Source of the DNA: Methylococcaceae bacterium
GTDB taxonomy: Bacteria; Pseudomonadota; Gammaproteobacteria; Methylococcales; Methylomonadaceae
Direction of reading: 5' to 3'
NCBI GenBank assembly: GCA_013140705.1
Contig: JABFSH010000010.1
Coordinates: forward strand, 1 to 64,000
Length of the DNA: 64,000 nt
Shown: positions 34,500 to 43,141 of the stretch, one piece after another
Numbering within the stretch: position 1 is the stretch's first letter
How the letters are laid out: the number at the start of each line of letters is the position of its first letter
Made by a program: the position numbers and the translations under genes
The notes under the pieces: generated by a model
The model's database searches: none
Seen by the model: the letters and a program-made list of their open reading frames with translations, nothing else
Told to the model about the DNA's origin: nothing

Positions 34500-37319
34500 T
34501 TAAAAAGCCCGTACAGCCCGTACCCTAAAGGTACTACCCTTAGGGGTGTTGTTCTGGGAGCCATAGATAAAGCTTTGGTACCACGCGTTACTGCTGTCGA
34601 GCTCAGTAGAACTCCAATAGTATTCATCAGCAAATCCACCCACCACGTTCTTTTGAGGGTATAGAAGCCCCAACTCATCCTTTGTTGGCAAATGCCAACC
34701 AGATCCATTTTGACCAGGCAATAGACTCGCTGTATGCCAAGTCACAGCACCATACTCATCAGCGGGTTGTGCCGCTAACCCATGCTTGCCTGACGCATCG
34801 ATATAAAACACAATACCGCCATCGGGTAACCTGTCGCCCAGCTTATAACTCGGCAATTTAACAGGTTCCGCTTTATCTGCTGGGTTTTCTGGTTGTATTT
34901 CAACGCTAGCACCCAAGCCCTTAAGTGCCCGAATTGCATCTTTATCGCCTTGCTTTGCTGCTTTGCGAAACCACTGCTCTGCTTGTTGGTAATCTTGTTG
35001 AACACCTTGACCGTTAGCGAACATCAAGCCCACTTTATATTGCGCAGCTGCATTACCTTGTTCAGCAGCCAAGCCAGTAAGTGCCCGAATCGCATCTTTA
35101 TAGCCTTGTTTCGCAGCTTTGCGAAACCACTGCTCTGCTTGTTGATAATCTTGTTCGATACCTTGACCGTTATAGTACATCGTTCCCAAATTATATTCCG
35201 CATTTGCTAACCCTTGCTCAGCAGCCTTCCGATACCACTGTACCGCTTGTTGGTCATCTTTTTGGACACCTTGACCTTTATCGTACATCAAGCCTAACTC
35301 ATCTTGAGCAATTGCTTCACCTTGATCAGCTGCTTTCCGATACCACACCACTGCTTTTTGATAGTCTATATTTACACCGTAGCCATTTTTATACATTCCT
35401 CCTAAGCTTTCTTGCCCCCCAGAATGCCCCTGTTCAGCGGCTTTGCGATACCATTGCAATGCTTGTTGATAATCCTGTTGGACACCTTGACCAATTTCAT
35501 ACAATGATCCTAAACGGTTTTGCCCCCAAACATGCCCCTGTTCAGCGGCTTTACGATACCATTCCACTGCTTTTTTATAGTCCTTACCCACGCCGTGGCC
35601 ATTTATATACATGTCTCCTAAACTGTATTGTCCCCAAGCATGCCCCTGTTCAGCAGCCTTTCGGTACCATTGCACTGCTTGTTGATAATCTTTTGGGGCA
35701 CCTTGACCTTTTTCGTACATCCAACCCAACTTAGTTTCCGCATCAGCAAACCCCTGATCAGCGGCTTTCCGATACCACTGCACCGCTAGTTGGTCATCTT
35801 GTTGGACACCTTGACCGTTAAAGTACATTACACCTAGATTATATTGCGATTCAGCAAACCCTTGCGCAGCTGACTTCCGATACCACAGTATCGCTTGTTG
35901 ATAGTCTTTAGGGACCCCTTGACCGTTAACGTACATATTGCCTAGATTATATTGCGCCTTTGCAAACCCTTGCTCAGCAGCAGGCCTGAATATATTTAAG
36001 GCTTTATCATAATTTTCTTGATCATAAAATTTTATTGCTTCTTCTAAAGATGCCTGATGAGTTGCCTGTTGATTTGAGAGATAAATTGACTGGAAATAAA
36101 AAAAGGGGAATGAAATTATAACTAGAAAGCCAATACAAAGAGGCCGCCATCCATTGAGTTTCTGTTTTAATTCGTCCCAGATGGCGGATGAAACTATAAC
36201 TAGAAAGCCAGTAAGAGTCCTCCCCCCATTGTCATGAGCATCCTTATTTTTTAACGCATCTACATTTACAGAATGATTGGGTTCTTCTTTAAGTGGTGGT
36301 TTGGCTAACTTTGTAGTAGCAGTAGGCATAGCCGTTACAGGTTCGGAATCCATTTTTTTCCATAACGCCTGCTGAAAACTTTCAATACTCTGAGTGCGAT
36401 TTTCAGCCTTAACCGCAAGGGCAACCACCAGCGCTTCTTCAGCCTCTGCCGGTACCTGCACGCCTAATTCAGAAGGTCTGGCCAGCTCATCTTCGTCCAG
36501 TCGATCCAGGGCTTCAGGCGGGACAACACCGGTAATACAGCGGTACATGCTGGCAGCGACCGAATAAACATCCGTCCAGGCGCCTTGTTTGCCTTTAGCG
36601 CGGTATTGCTCTTCAGGCGCGTAACCGGGCTTGACTACCACAGAAAGCGATCGGCTGTGTCCGCCCAAGGCATAGCGGGCTGATCCAAAATCCAGTAATT
36701 TGATACGGTTGTCCTGACACAGATAAATATTGTCCGGACTGATGTCGCGGTGCAGTACGCCGTGTTTATGCACTTCCCTGAGGGCATCCATCACCGGCAT
36801 GAACAGTTCGAGTGTTTGCTCCCAGGACAGTTTGCCTTCGTCGGCCAAATAATCCTTTAACGTGAGTCCATCCACATATTCCATCACCATATAACCGGTA
36901 CCGTTGCCTTTAAAGAAATTGAGTACTGAAACAATACCGGCATGTTGTTGAAATTTGGCTAAAGTTCGCGCCTCCTCTAAAAACCGCTCCAGTCCAAAAG
37001 CAAAGTTTTCTTTTGCATCGCCTGCGAAGGTGGAAATTTCTGCATTTGTTGAATTGCGGGTAGCAAAATCCCGTGGCAAATATTCTTTAATGGCCAGCTT
37101 GATTTCAAGAAGGGTGTCCCAGGCCAGATAGGTAATGCCAAAGCCGCCATGGCCTAACATTCTGGCTATTTGGTACTGGTTATGCAGAATGGTCCCTGGG
37201 GATAAATAGAGTCCTGATTCACCGTGTTGCTCCGGCGACCAATCGCATTGCTGGCAGGGGTAAGGATAGAAACCCTGGGTTTCCCGTAAACAATTAATGC
37301 AATGCTGTAGATCACTCAC
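34500..37319 (-). CDS. Membrane Ser/Thr protein kinase with Sel1 repeats and a DUF1566 (Lcl-type) domain
   Basis: The 939-residue protein has a zinc ribbon (Cys7/10/22/25) and a Hanks-type kinase at about 47-320 (G-loop GHGGFG, Lys78, HRD Asp192, Asn197, DFG Asp210, PGYAPEEQY). Then comes a linker, a membrane helix at about 395-415, nine full Sel1-like repeats of 36 residues plus two partial ones (about 454-805), and a C-terminal DUF1566 domain (about 825-939: GIVFYID, GWHLPTKDELGLLY, YYWSSTE, VRAVRAF). The kinase is cytoplasmic; Sel1 and DUF1566 lie outside and probably sense a ligand or partner. DUF1566 has a C-lectin-like fold and in other bacteria is sometimes a target of diversity-generating retroelements; no reverse transcriptase is seen here. 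All catalytic residues are present. Confidence 0.9.
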   Translation of the reverse strand: MSDLQHCINCLRETQGFYPYPCQQCDWSPEQHGESGLYLSPGTILHNQYQIARMLGHGGFGITYLAWDTLLEIKLAIKEYLPRDFATRNSTNAEISTFAGDAKENFAFGLERFLEEARTLAKFQQHAGIVSVLNFFKGNGTGYMVMEYVDGLTLKDYLADEGKLSWEQTLELFMPVMDALREVHKHGVLHRDISPDNIYLCQDNRIKLLDFGSARYALGGHSRSLSVVVKPGYAPEEQYRAKGKQGAWTDVYSVAASMYRCITGVVPPEALDRLDEDELARPSELGVQVPAEAEEALVVALAVKAENRTQSIESFQQALWKKMDSEPVTAMPTATTKLAKPPLKEEPNHSVNVDALKNKDAHDNGGRTLTGFLVIVSSAIWDELKQKLNGWRPLCIGFLVIISFPFFYFQSIYLSNQQATHQASLEEAIKFYDQENYDKALNIFRPAAEQGFAKAQYNLGNMYVNGQGVPKDYQQAILWYRKSAAQGFAESQYNLGVMYFNGQGVQQDDQLAVQWYRKAADQGFADAETKLGWMYEKGQGAPKDYQQAVQWYRKAAEQGHAWGQYSLGDMYINGHGVGKDYKKAVEWYRKAAEQGHVWGQNRLGSLYEIGQGVQQDYQQALQWYRKAAEQGHSGGQESLGGMYKNGYGVNIDYQKAVVWYRKAADQGEAIAQDELGLMYDKGQGVQKDDQQAVQWYRKAAEQGLANAEYNLGTMYYNGQGIEQDYQQAEQWFRKAAKQGYKDAIRALTGLAAEQGNAAAQYKVGLMFANGQGVQQDYQQAEQWFRKAAKQGDKDAIRALKGLGASVEIQPENPADKAEPVKLPSYKLGDRLPDGGIVFYIDASGKHGLAAQPADEYGAVTWHTASLLPGQNGSGWHLPTKDELGLLYPQKNVVGGFADEYYWSSTELDSSNAWYQSFIYGSQNNTPKGSTFRVRAVRAF
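34905..35960 (-). repeat. 108-bp tandem repeats encoding Sel1-like repeats
   Basis: Nine 36-codon units with the core LGxMYxNGQGVxxDYQQAxQWYRKAAEQG, diverged by substitutions. Two truncated 15-16 codon units (IRALxGLAxxxG) interrupt the last part and are near copies of each other, suggesting recent unit gain by unequal exchange. Confidence 0.85.
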
Positions 37320-37424
37320 AAAATATCCTTATAAATTCGTGTGGATAATAATTGGTAAAACATCCTGAGAAATAACCATCATTTATCTAATCACAGAACT
37401 CAGGATAATCCACTCTTAACTCAA

Positions 37425-38165
37425 TTAAAGTAAAGGGTCGGGGCCGTACTTGTTGATTCCATCAGTTCCCTTGAGAAACCACAATTCAATTAACACCCAT
37501 ATATTGATTAGCGGTATCAAACTGATAAGAAGAAACCAACCTGTCCTGCCTCGGTCATGACACCTTTTTATACCCATCGTCAGGCTTGGAATAAGCCCCA
37601 CTAATACAAAAATACCCGAAAAGGTACCGTACCCGATTGTTGGATCAAAGCTTCCAGTAACCATATCCAGCGGTGTCAAAACCACATAAATCACGGAATA
37701 TGGCAGCATATACTTCAACCAATAGGTTGATCGAGATATACGACCGTCAAAAGACAAAAATAACTTAGAAAGACTGTCTGTTGCTTCAATGTTATTTTCC
37801 GGTTGAGGATTTTTATTGAGATCGAGTTTCATGCTACCTGGCGACTTGGCTTTTTGTGCCAGTTTTTCAACTTCAACGACCGGGGAATCATGATTGTAAA
37901 GATGCGTCGCTGTTAAAATTTCACTAACCGGAATGGTGATATTGCCAAACATCAATAGATCGTGCTTTGAAACTACTTGTTGTTTAATCTTTTCTTCATG
38001 CCCGCCCCGTATTACAAAAGTGCCTTGGCTACTGTGGCAATCAGTCAGTAACAGTCGGCCATTTTCTAGCAGTTCTAATTCGGCATGCTGTCGGCTTACA
38101 GTCAAATCAGCCAAGACAAGGTCACAATCTGTTGAGCGCCCGATGGTTATTTTACGATTATTCAT
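37425..38165 (-). CDS. FHA domain fused to a DUF805 membrane domain
   Basis: The 246-residue protein starts directly with an FHA domain (about 1-85: ITIGRSTDCDLV, VSRQHAEL, SSQGTFV). After a linker follows a DUF805 domain (about 133-246: FDGRISRSTYWLKYML, four hydrophobic helices, IKRCHDRGRTGWFLLISLIP, GTDGINKYGPDP). It recruits phosphothreonine proteins to the membrane. In the FHA the usual Asn of NGT is Gln-Gly-Thr. It is the first gene of the cassette, 105 bases before the kinase gene, and its ATG (38165) marks the probable operon start. Confidence 0.87.
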   Translation of the reverse strand: MNNRKITIGRSTDCDLVLADLTVSRQHAELELLENGRLLLTDCHSSQGTFVIRGGHEEKIKQQVVSKHDLLMFGNITIPVSEILTATHLYNHDSPVVEVEKLAQKAKSPGSMKLDLNKNPQPENNIEATDSLSKLFLSFDGRISRSTYWLKYMLPYSVIYVVLTPLDMVTGSFDPTIGYGTFSGIFVLVGLIPSLTMGIKRCHDRGRTGWFLLISLIPLINIWVLIELWFLKGTDGINKYGPDPLL

Positions 38166-38323
38166 TCAACTCATCCCTAAATTTGACTGGGCTGTATTGG
38201 AAAACTCCCTTTAACAGAGAATTGCTATACTTTTTATCGAAAAGTTAACATTATAGTTGAAAAACTAACGCGTTTAATTTCCAAATGCAATAGAAGGCAG
38301 TATCTAAGCCAGGGCAATCGCAG

Positions 38324-38899
38324 CTATGTCATCTGTAATGCAGTCACGCTAATAGCATCGTCTCTTGATTTAATTAGCTCAGTTTTAGCGCTAGACAGTT
38401 TTTCGTATGGAGCCTTCAGGAAGTCGTATTGCTTCTCTGCCGTTGCTGACATTTTAAACTGCGGTTTCTTCGCCTCATCACTCTTTAATTGTGTAAGCTC
38501 ATTAGTCAATCGTCTATTTTCATGATCTGTTAAATCATGATGTGTGGCTTTGTCCTTAGCAGCTTCCATGTCTGCAGCCTGTTGAATCTCAATCGGTGAG
38601 CGTTCATCGGCATAACCATCAGTTAACGCCTTCTTCTGCAGCTCCGCTTCAGCGACCTTACTGACATTGGTCGGGTCAGTTGTGAACTGTAGGTCAGAGG
38701 CTAACTGATCCTTTCGAGCTTGAGCCGTACGACCTTCCTGCCGTTTAAACGCTTCTTCGATACGGCGTTCTTTATCGATCTGACCTTGATTGTCACGGGC
38801 TTCCTTTGCAAGCTTCTCGTTATTTTCAATTATCAGATCCGACCCCTCACGTAGACCTTTTCCAAATCCAGTCAATGCACCTGCTAATATGCCCATCAC
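38324..38899 (-). CDS. Coiled-coil protein of the island's phage-like module, unknown function
   Basis: The 191-residue protein has a Gly-rich hydrophobic N-terminus (MGILAGALTGFGKGL) followed by a highly charged, Lys/Glu/Asp/Gln-rich helical body, predicted coiled coil. The N-terminus resembles small phage internal or tail proteins, but I cannot name a family. It overlaps the next upstream gene by 4 bases, so it belongs to the same unit as the DUF5681 gene. Confidence 0.55.
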   Translation of the reverse strand: MMGILAGALTGFGKGLREGSDLIIENNEKLAKEARDNQGQIDKERRIEEAFKRQEGRTAQARKDQLASDLQFTTDPTNVSKVAEAELQKKALTDGYADERSPIEIQQAADMEAAKDKATHHDLTDHENRRLTNELTQLKSDEAKKPQFKMSATAEKQYDFLKAPYEKLSSAKTELIKSRDDAISVTALQMT

Positions 38900-39102
38900 A
38901 CACCCCCATTCGTTATGAACCGATAAGCCTCTTCAGGTGTCATCGTGCATTTACTATTGTTAGCCGTTGACCTACGTCGTGGCGGTGTTCGATTGATCAG
39001 TATCATGTATTGCTCCTGAGCACTAAGGCCTTCGGGCATTACCTCATCGATGTCGGTGCCGAATGTATCTTCCAGCCTGGCTATGCGTTGTTCAATGTTC
39101 AT
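38896..39102 (-). CDS. 68-residue protein of the phage-like module
   Basis: Starts MNIEQRIARLEDTFG and contains a basic RTPPRRR stretch and a short helix TPEEAYRFI. No family is recognised. The frame overlaps its neighbours on both sides by 4 bases (ATGA), which supports translation. Proteins beginning with such a leucine-zipper-like MxxExRIxxLE segment are common in prophages. Confidence 0.5.
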   Translation of the reverse strand: MNIEQRIARLEDTFGTDIDEVMPEGLSAQEQYMILINRTPPRRRSTANNSKCTMTPEEAYRFITNGGV

Positions 39103-39494
39103 TTTGCTTGCTCCTCTAATTTTTCAATACGTGTAATAAGCTCTGTTGATTCGATAAGTTTTGACTGGCCTGCCAATGTAGTAAGGATCAGTGCCGCTGC
39201 ATCCGGTTGCAATTCACCCCGGCTAACAGATTCAATGATACTCTGACCAACATTAGCCAGGCTGTCGTTGACTGCTATATCAAACCGGACCGGCTCTGCT
39301 TGTGGCTTCAATGCTGGCAATGCTCGTTCGAGTAATAACCGCGCCGCCATCACGTCACCACACATAGCTTGTGCGATCAGCGTCCTGATAATCTCAGGCA
39401 ATGCATGGGCGATCTGATCACGCAAGGGTTGAATCTTGGCAGACCCTTTGGGCTTGCCTGCCGGATTCCCGGAGATACCTTTTTTAAATGCCAT
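39099..39494 (-). CDS. DUF5681 domain protein (phage-associated)
   Basis: The 131-residue protein starts at the ATG at 39494 with AAGGAAATTTC upstream. N-terminal FKKGISGNPAGKPKG is the DUF5681 signature, found in proteins encoded next to phage terminase or packaging genes. The rest is helical, with a repressor-like LPEIIRTLIAQAMCGDVMAARLLLER region. No terminase large subunit follows. It may be the relic of a packaging function or, as in satellites, a tool to redirect helper packaging; the latter is inference. Confidence 0.7.
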   Translation of the reverse strand: MAFKKGISGNPAGKPKGSAKIQPLRDQIAHALPEIIRTLIAQAMCGDVMAARLLLERALPALKPQAEPVRFDIAVNDSLANVGQSIIESVSRGELQPDAAALILTTLAGQSKLIESTELITRIEKLEEQAK

Positions 39495-39518
39495 GTTGAA
39501 ATTTCCTTGATATATCAA

Positions 39519-39920
39519 TCATTTGTCACATTGCTTACATAGCCTATCAATACTATGACCATGCCAAACAGTAAATGCCGTACCTAAATAACGCTTAACT
39601 TCATGTTGCCAATCGTGTGTGAGAGCTTGATAAACTAACGGCGCGTAATCTTTAATGAACATCAACATGCTTGGCAGGTTGGCCATCACGGCATGTTCGA
39701 CATTCACGCCATCAAGGCATAACTCAGAAAAATAACTGCCCGTACCGGTCACCTCGTACATACACAGCACGAGCGAACCATGGCCCAGATGTGTCACACA
39801 TTCACCAATGCCGGCACGTGAGCGCCAGCTATCGAACGCTTCATCGTCTAGCCGGTCTGGTAGTGTGTCAGTTTTTAACCATTCACCACGGTTAAATGTA
39901 AATTCATTTTTCATTTTCAT
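39519..39920 (-). CDS. Hypothetical protein of the island, 133 residues
   Basis: Not recognised. Trp-rich N-terminus (FNRGEWLKTD), a middle part with several Cys/His (LCMYEVTG, HGHSIDRLCKQCDK at the end with a CxxC). No signal peptide or membrane helix. ATG at 39920 fits well; it lies directly downstream of the long direct-repeat region and starts the small-gene unit. Confidence 0.5.
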   Translation of the reverse strand: MKMKNEFTFNRGEWLKTDTLPDRLDDEAFDSWRSRAGIGECVTHLGHGSLVLCMYEVTGTGSYFSELCLDGVNVEHAVMANLPSMLMFIKDYAPLVYQALTHDWQHEVKRYLGTAFTVWHGHSIDRLCKQCDK

Positions 39921-39927
39921 AGCCTCG

Positions 39928-40217
39928 TTTCAAATACTGTTTTTTCTGAAAAAGCCTATACCCCGAACCAGCTAAACCCGCTAAAGTATCAAAAAGGGGG
40001 TTTTGTCAGTTTTGTCAGTTCATGGTAGGCGTGTTTTCATAAAAAAAAGGGATTAATTAAGTATTCCGGCAAAGGGGGTTTTGTCGGTTCGTACTCTAAG
40101 CATTTTCAAATACTGTTTTTTCTGAAAAAGCCTATACCATGAACTGACAAAACTGACAAAAGTATCAAAAAGGGGGTTTTGTCGGTTCTGTCAGTGCAGG
40201 GTAGGCGAGTTTTCATA
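39928..40217. repeat. Pair of 114-bp direct repeats with iteron-like units, candidate replication origin
   Basis: 39928-40041 and 40104-40217 are two copies at 176-base spacing (TTTCAAATACTGTTTTTTC ... AAAAAGGGGGTTTTGTC ... GTTTTCATA). A third partial copy (AAAGGGGGTTTTGTCGGTTC) lies between them at about 40071-40090. Inside are direct and inverted copies of TGACAAAA/TTTTGTCA, forming hairpins. The second copy runs up to the stop codon of the prim-pol/DUF3987 gene. AT-rich spacers and repeats beside a primase are what an element origin looks like. Confidence 0.6.
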
Positions 40218-42960
40218 GAAAAATTGGGTTGATGTAATAATCTGGTAAAGGTGGCCGCCCTGTTGATGGCTTCGGTTTTCTCGTCATCATGAGCCAGTTC
40301 TCATCTATCAGGATATTACAGGCCGATTCAATTTCTTGTTTATCCTTCAGTCCGTGCCAACATTTACGTTCGACATCTCTTGTCGTAAACGGACTGGGCA
40401 AAGCCTTTGCTTTTATCTTATCAGCCAGCCTCACAGCGGCCTCGTGCTCTGGACTCTCAGCCATCGCATAAATACGCCTAGCGTGGCTTTCAAGGTATGA
40501 ACACCATTCAACCGCCAGTCGTGCCGCCTTTTCTGATACATTGCCGCGCGCCTTACCGTCTGCAATTTCTATGCAATGAAATATCAACGCCAAACTAGGC
40601 ATAAGTGAACGGAACTTGCCGAAATGTTCGGCCATCAAGGGGTTTTCTTCTCGTCGAATCTTCACGGTCTGTAACTCGATAATCCATTTATTGAAAACTG
40701 CTTGCCCGGCCTCATCGAATCGAAAATAAGGTCTGTCGTCATACTCACTTTGAGTAGCGCCGTATTGGATAAAATCCAGCTCCGCTAATCGCTTCACAAT
40801 GTCATAAGCTCGTTGCTTGTCGGCCTTATTCGGTATCGTGTCGATTAGCTGCCAGTGTTCAGGCTCGTCCGGCCAGACCGCCAGCTGTAACCGTTGCATC
40901 ATGCCGTCATTGTTGCCTTGTTGGGCTTGGTACAGATAACGCTTTAACTTGTCGGGCTGAATACCACCTAATAGGCTGATACAAATTTGTTTGGCATCGG
41001 TAACTCCACGACCTATTTTGCAGTCCGTATAAGAGCCGTTACCGTTCCAACCTTCAAGAAAATAGGCGCGTTCGTCCTGCCCGTCTTCTCTGTCCCATTT
41101 CACCAGCAAGCCTGTCAATTCATCCCTGAAAACCAGTATGCCGCGCGGGTTTTGGGTTTGTAACACCGTCATGCTTTGTATGCTGCTTTCGTTGGTTTTG
41201 AATAGTCTCCGGGTGGCTTCGTGTTCTGCGTTCTGGGTAAGCTCCAGGTAATCAGCCTTAAGCTTCTGCATGTCGTCAGGATTAACCGCTCTATCTTTGC
41301 CCGCGCCTTTAGCTGCTTTGGATAACTGCCCCTTCACATCGTCCAGCATGGCTTTATTCGCTAAGCTGTCGAACTCTGCCCCTGCTTTTTCCTGCTCGAA
41401 CAATTCGCCAAACTCCGCTTGGAGGCGCTCCAGTAACTGCATAGGTTCTTTCATTGAAGGCGATTTAAGGACAACAGACGGTCGACCGATACACGCGCCC
41501 CATACGTTAGGAACCACCTCCCAATCATCATATCGCTTGGGCCTAATGCTGCAGCCAGCACCGATTAAAGAGCCAGCAATTACAATTGCGGATACTGCCG
41601 CGAAGTCCGGTGGTGTCTGCATCCGGTGGCTTACATCCGCCAGCCATGGCCTCAGGGGTTCAGGTATCAGCTCGGGCGTCAACGCGTCAACGGGGGGAAC
41701 ATTGCTTTCAATTTCGATCGGCCTTTCCCATTCGAACTCGATCAAAGCCTCAATCGGTGCAGCTTCGGACTGCACACAAAAACCTGAATCAAATTTTGGT
41801 AGTGCGCGTAAAAAATACTTGCCACCACCATGCGCCATCGAATTTACGACCGGCGTGCCATTGTTTGCGTAAAATTTCGACGTCGTTGCGCCGTAGTCTC
41901 GCCCCTCTACAGGATCAGCAAGCGCCTTGCCGTCATAAATGTCGGGCGCGGCAAGCACGTCAGCAACCGTTACAGGCCCGCTTGTAAATTCCAGAATGAA
42001 ATTGTCATATAAATCCTTAAACCCACCCTCGACAGTGCTTTTTACAGTTGAGCGGGCAGCATCAACATTAACGCCCGCCAAAACCATCGCGTTAACACGA
42101 GCCTCCATCCAATCTGCTTGTTTCGCTAATGTTTGCGTTTTGATCGCTGAAGCGGCGCTGGCTTGCATTTGTTTGACAAGCAGTGCTTCACCACTAGATA
42201 AATCTGTCAATCGCATCGTGTCGAGCGCATTACCTTCGGTGTATTGGGGTGTTTGTGGAGTATAGGTCAAGCTTTCGCCCGATATGACGGGCTTGCCAAC
42301 GAAATCGAGCCTTTCCGGATTAAACACTGCACTGTCGATTGGACTCCGGACCAGTGCAGCGCCATTGGCCGCGAGTGCAACAAACCCGTGGCCCGCGAGC
42401 CACAACCGATCGAACAGCGTTCGACCATACCGGGGAATGTCAGCAGCATTTTGAACCGGAATGTAGATGTGGAAGCCGCGACCGGGTTGTGGCAATTCAC
42501 CCACCCGGTGAACGCCCGCCGACACGCTGCCTCGAACGACCCGGGCTGCGTTCCTGAGTTCGGGATGAATGGTCGCTAAGGCGTTAAGTAGCTCCTCTGG
42601 ACTAAACGATTGACCGTATTCGCTCGGGTCATGATCCAACATCAGAATGCCAGGGCAGTTTTGATATTCAAAAAATCGCTTACTACGAGACACAACACCG
42701 TCAGCAGGTCGCTCCTTGCCTGAAACGGTGATTGCGAGTTTGCGCGGCAATGTTGCGCGGGCCCCGCCATATCCAAACGCCACGTTCGCAGGAACATCGC
42801 TGAGCGCCTTTGCGAACTCGGCAAACGGCATCGACACACACTTCGCTGCACCCGACGTCATTGTCGCCGCTGGATGTTTAACTATAGAACCGGAATCGTC
42901 GATGGTGTACTGTTTCGTCAATGCATTGGGGCTTTGGAATATGGTGAAATTAACGTTCAC
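40213..42960 (-). CDS. Primase-polymerase-like / DUF3987 (helicase-like) replication protein
   Basis: The 915-residue protein starts at the GTG at 42960 with GCAGGAGG upstream (a longer in-frame start would overlap the previous gene further). The N-terminal third has prim-pol features: ILMLDHDPSEYG (hydrophobic-D-x-D), RGSVSAGVH, GRGFHIYIPV and RSPIDSAVFNPERLDFVG. The central/C-terminal part is DUF3987 with the P-loop-like IGRPSVVLKSPSMKEP, GILVFRDELTGLLV and LLGGIQPDKLKRYL. A winged-helix-like end follows (TTRDVERKCWHGLKDKQEIESAC). Such proteins drive replication of satellites and integrated plasmids. Composition is noticeably GC-richer than the cargo genes. Confidence 0.82.
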   Translation of the reverse strand: MNVNFTIFQSPNALTKQYTIDDSGSIVKHPAATMTSGAAKCVSMPFAEFAKALSDVPANVAFGYGGARATLPRKLAITVSGKERPADGVVSRSKRFFEYQNCPGILMLDHDPSEYGQSFSPEELLNALATIHPELRNAARVVRGSVSAGVHRVGELPQPGRGFHIYIPVQNAADIPRYGRTLFDRLWLAGHGFVALAANGAALVRSPIDSAVFNPERLDFVGKPVISGESLTYTPQTPQYTEGNALDTMRLTDLSSGEALLVKQMQASAASAIKTQTLAKQADWMEARVNAMVLAGVNVDAARSTVKSTVEGGFKDLYDNFILEFTSGPVTVADVLAAPDIYDGKALADPVEGRDYGATTSKFYANNGTPVVNSMAHGGGKYFLRALPKFDSGFCVQSEAAPIEALIEFEWERPIEIESNVPPVDALTPELIPEPLRPWLADVSHRMQTPPDFAAVSAIVIAGSLIGAGCSIRPKRYDDWEVVPNVWGACIGRPSVVLKSPSMKEPMQLLERLQAEFGELFEQEKAGAEFDSLANKAMLDDVKGQLSKAAKGAGKDRAVNPDDMQKLKADYLELTQNAEHEATRRLFKTNESSIQSMTVLQTQNPRGILVFRDELTGLLVKWDREDGQDERAYFLEGWNGNGSYTDCKIGRGVTDAKQICISLLGGIQPDKLKRYLYQAQQGNNDGMMQRLQLAVWPDEPEHWQLIDTIPNKADKQRAYDIVKRLAELDFIQYGATQSEYDDRPYFRFDEAGQAVFNKWIIELQTVKIRREENPLMAEHFGKFRSLMPSLALIFHCIEIADGKARGNVSEKAARLAVEWCSYLESHARRIYAMAESPEHEAAVRLADKIKAKALPSPFTTRDVERKCWHGLKDKQEIESACNILIDENWLMMTRKPKPSTGRPPLPDYYINPIFL

Positions 42961-43141
42961 AACACACCTCCTGCAACGTCTTAAGACGCTCAATCAACCT
43001 AATTTGACGCTGCACGTTAGCTTCGAGAGCCCTAATAACGCATTGATAATCAGAGGCTTGTGTGTTAATCTTACTTTGCTTTTGAAATGTTGTTCTGCCC
43101 CCGTCCTGCTCGGCGGGGGCGATCTCATGCGGGCGACTCAT
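42950..43141 (-). CDS. 63-residue coiled-coil protein between AlpA-like and replication genes
   Basis: MSRPHEIAPAEQDGGR followed by a helical region with heptad-like spacing (RALEANVQRQIRLIERLKTLQE) and CC near the end. Overlaps both neighbours, indicating coupling within the replication operon. Family not recognised. Confidence 0.5.
   Translation of the reverse strand: MSRPHEIAPAEQDGGRTTFQKQSKINTQASDYQCVIRALEANVQRQIRLIERLKTLQEVCCER

Noticed and set aside
34500-34620. Diversity-generating retroelement variable region at the end of the DUF1566 domain
   Set aside because: No reverse transcriptase, accessory gene or template repeat is visible in the window, so only the domain type hints at it.
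35081-35734. Long open frame on the plus strand opposite the Sel1 repeats
   Set aside because: It is the antisense of the 108-bp repeats and shares their periodicity; the minus-strand kinase explains the region.
29082-38165. Type VI secretion system regulatory cluster
   Set aside because: Kinase, PP2C and FHA proteins are reminiscent, but no tss/imp structural gene (TssB, TssC, ClpV, Hcp, VgrG) is present.
39928-40217. CRISPR array
   Set aside because: Only two long copies (114 bp) and one partial, with no regular short spacers and no cas genes nearby.
41270-42265. Several long plus-strand frames within the prim-pol/DUF3987 gene
   Set aside because: Antisense shadows caused by the higher GC content of that gene; no family resemblance.
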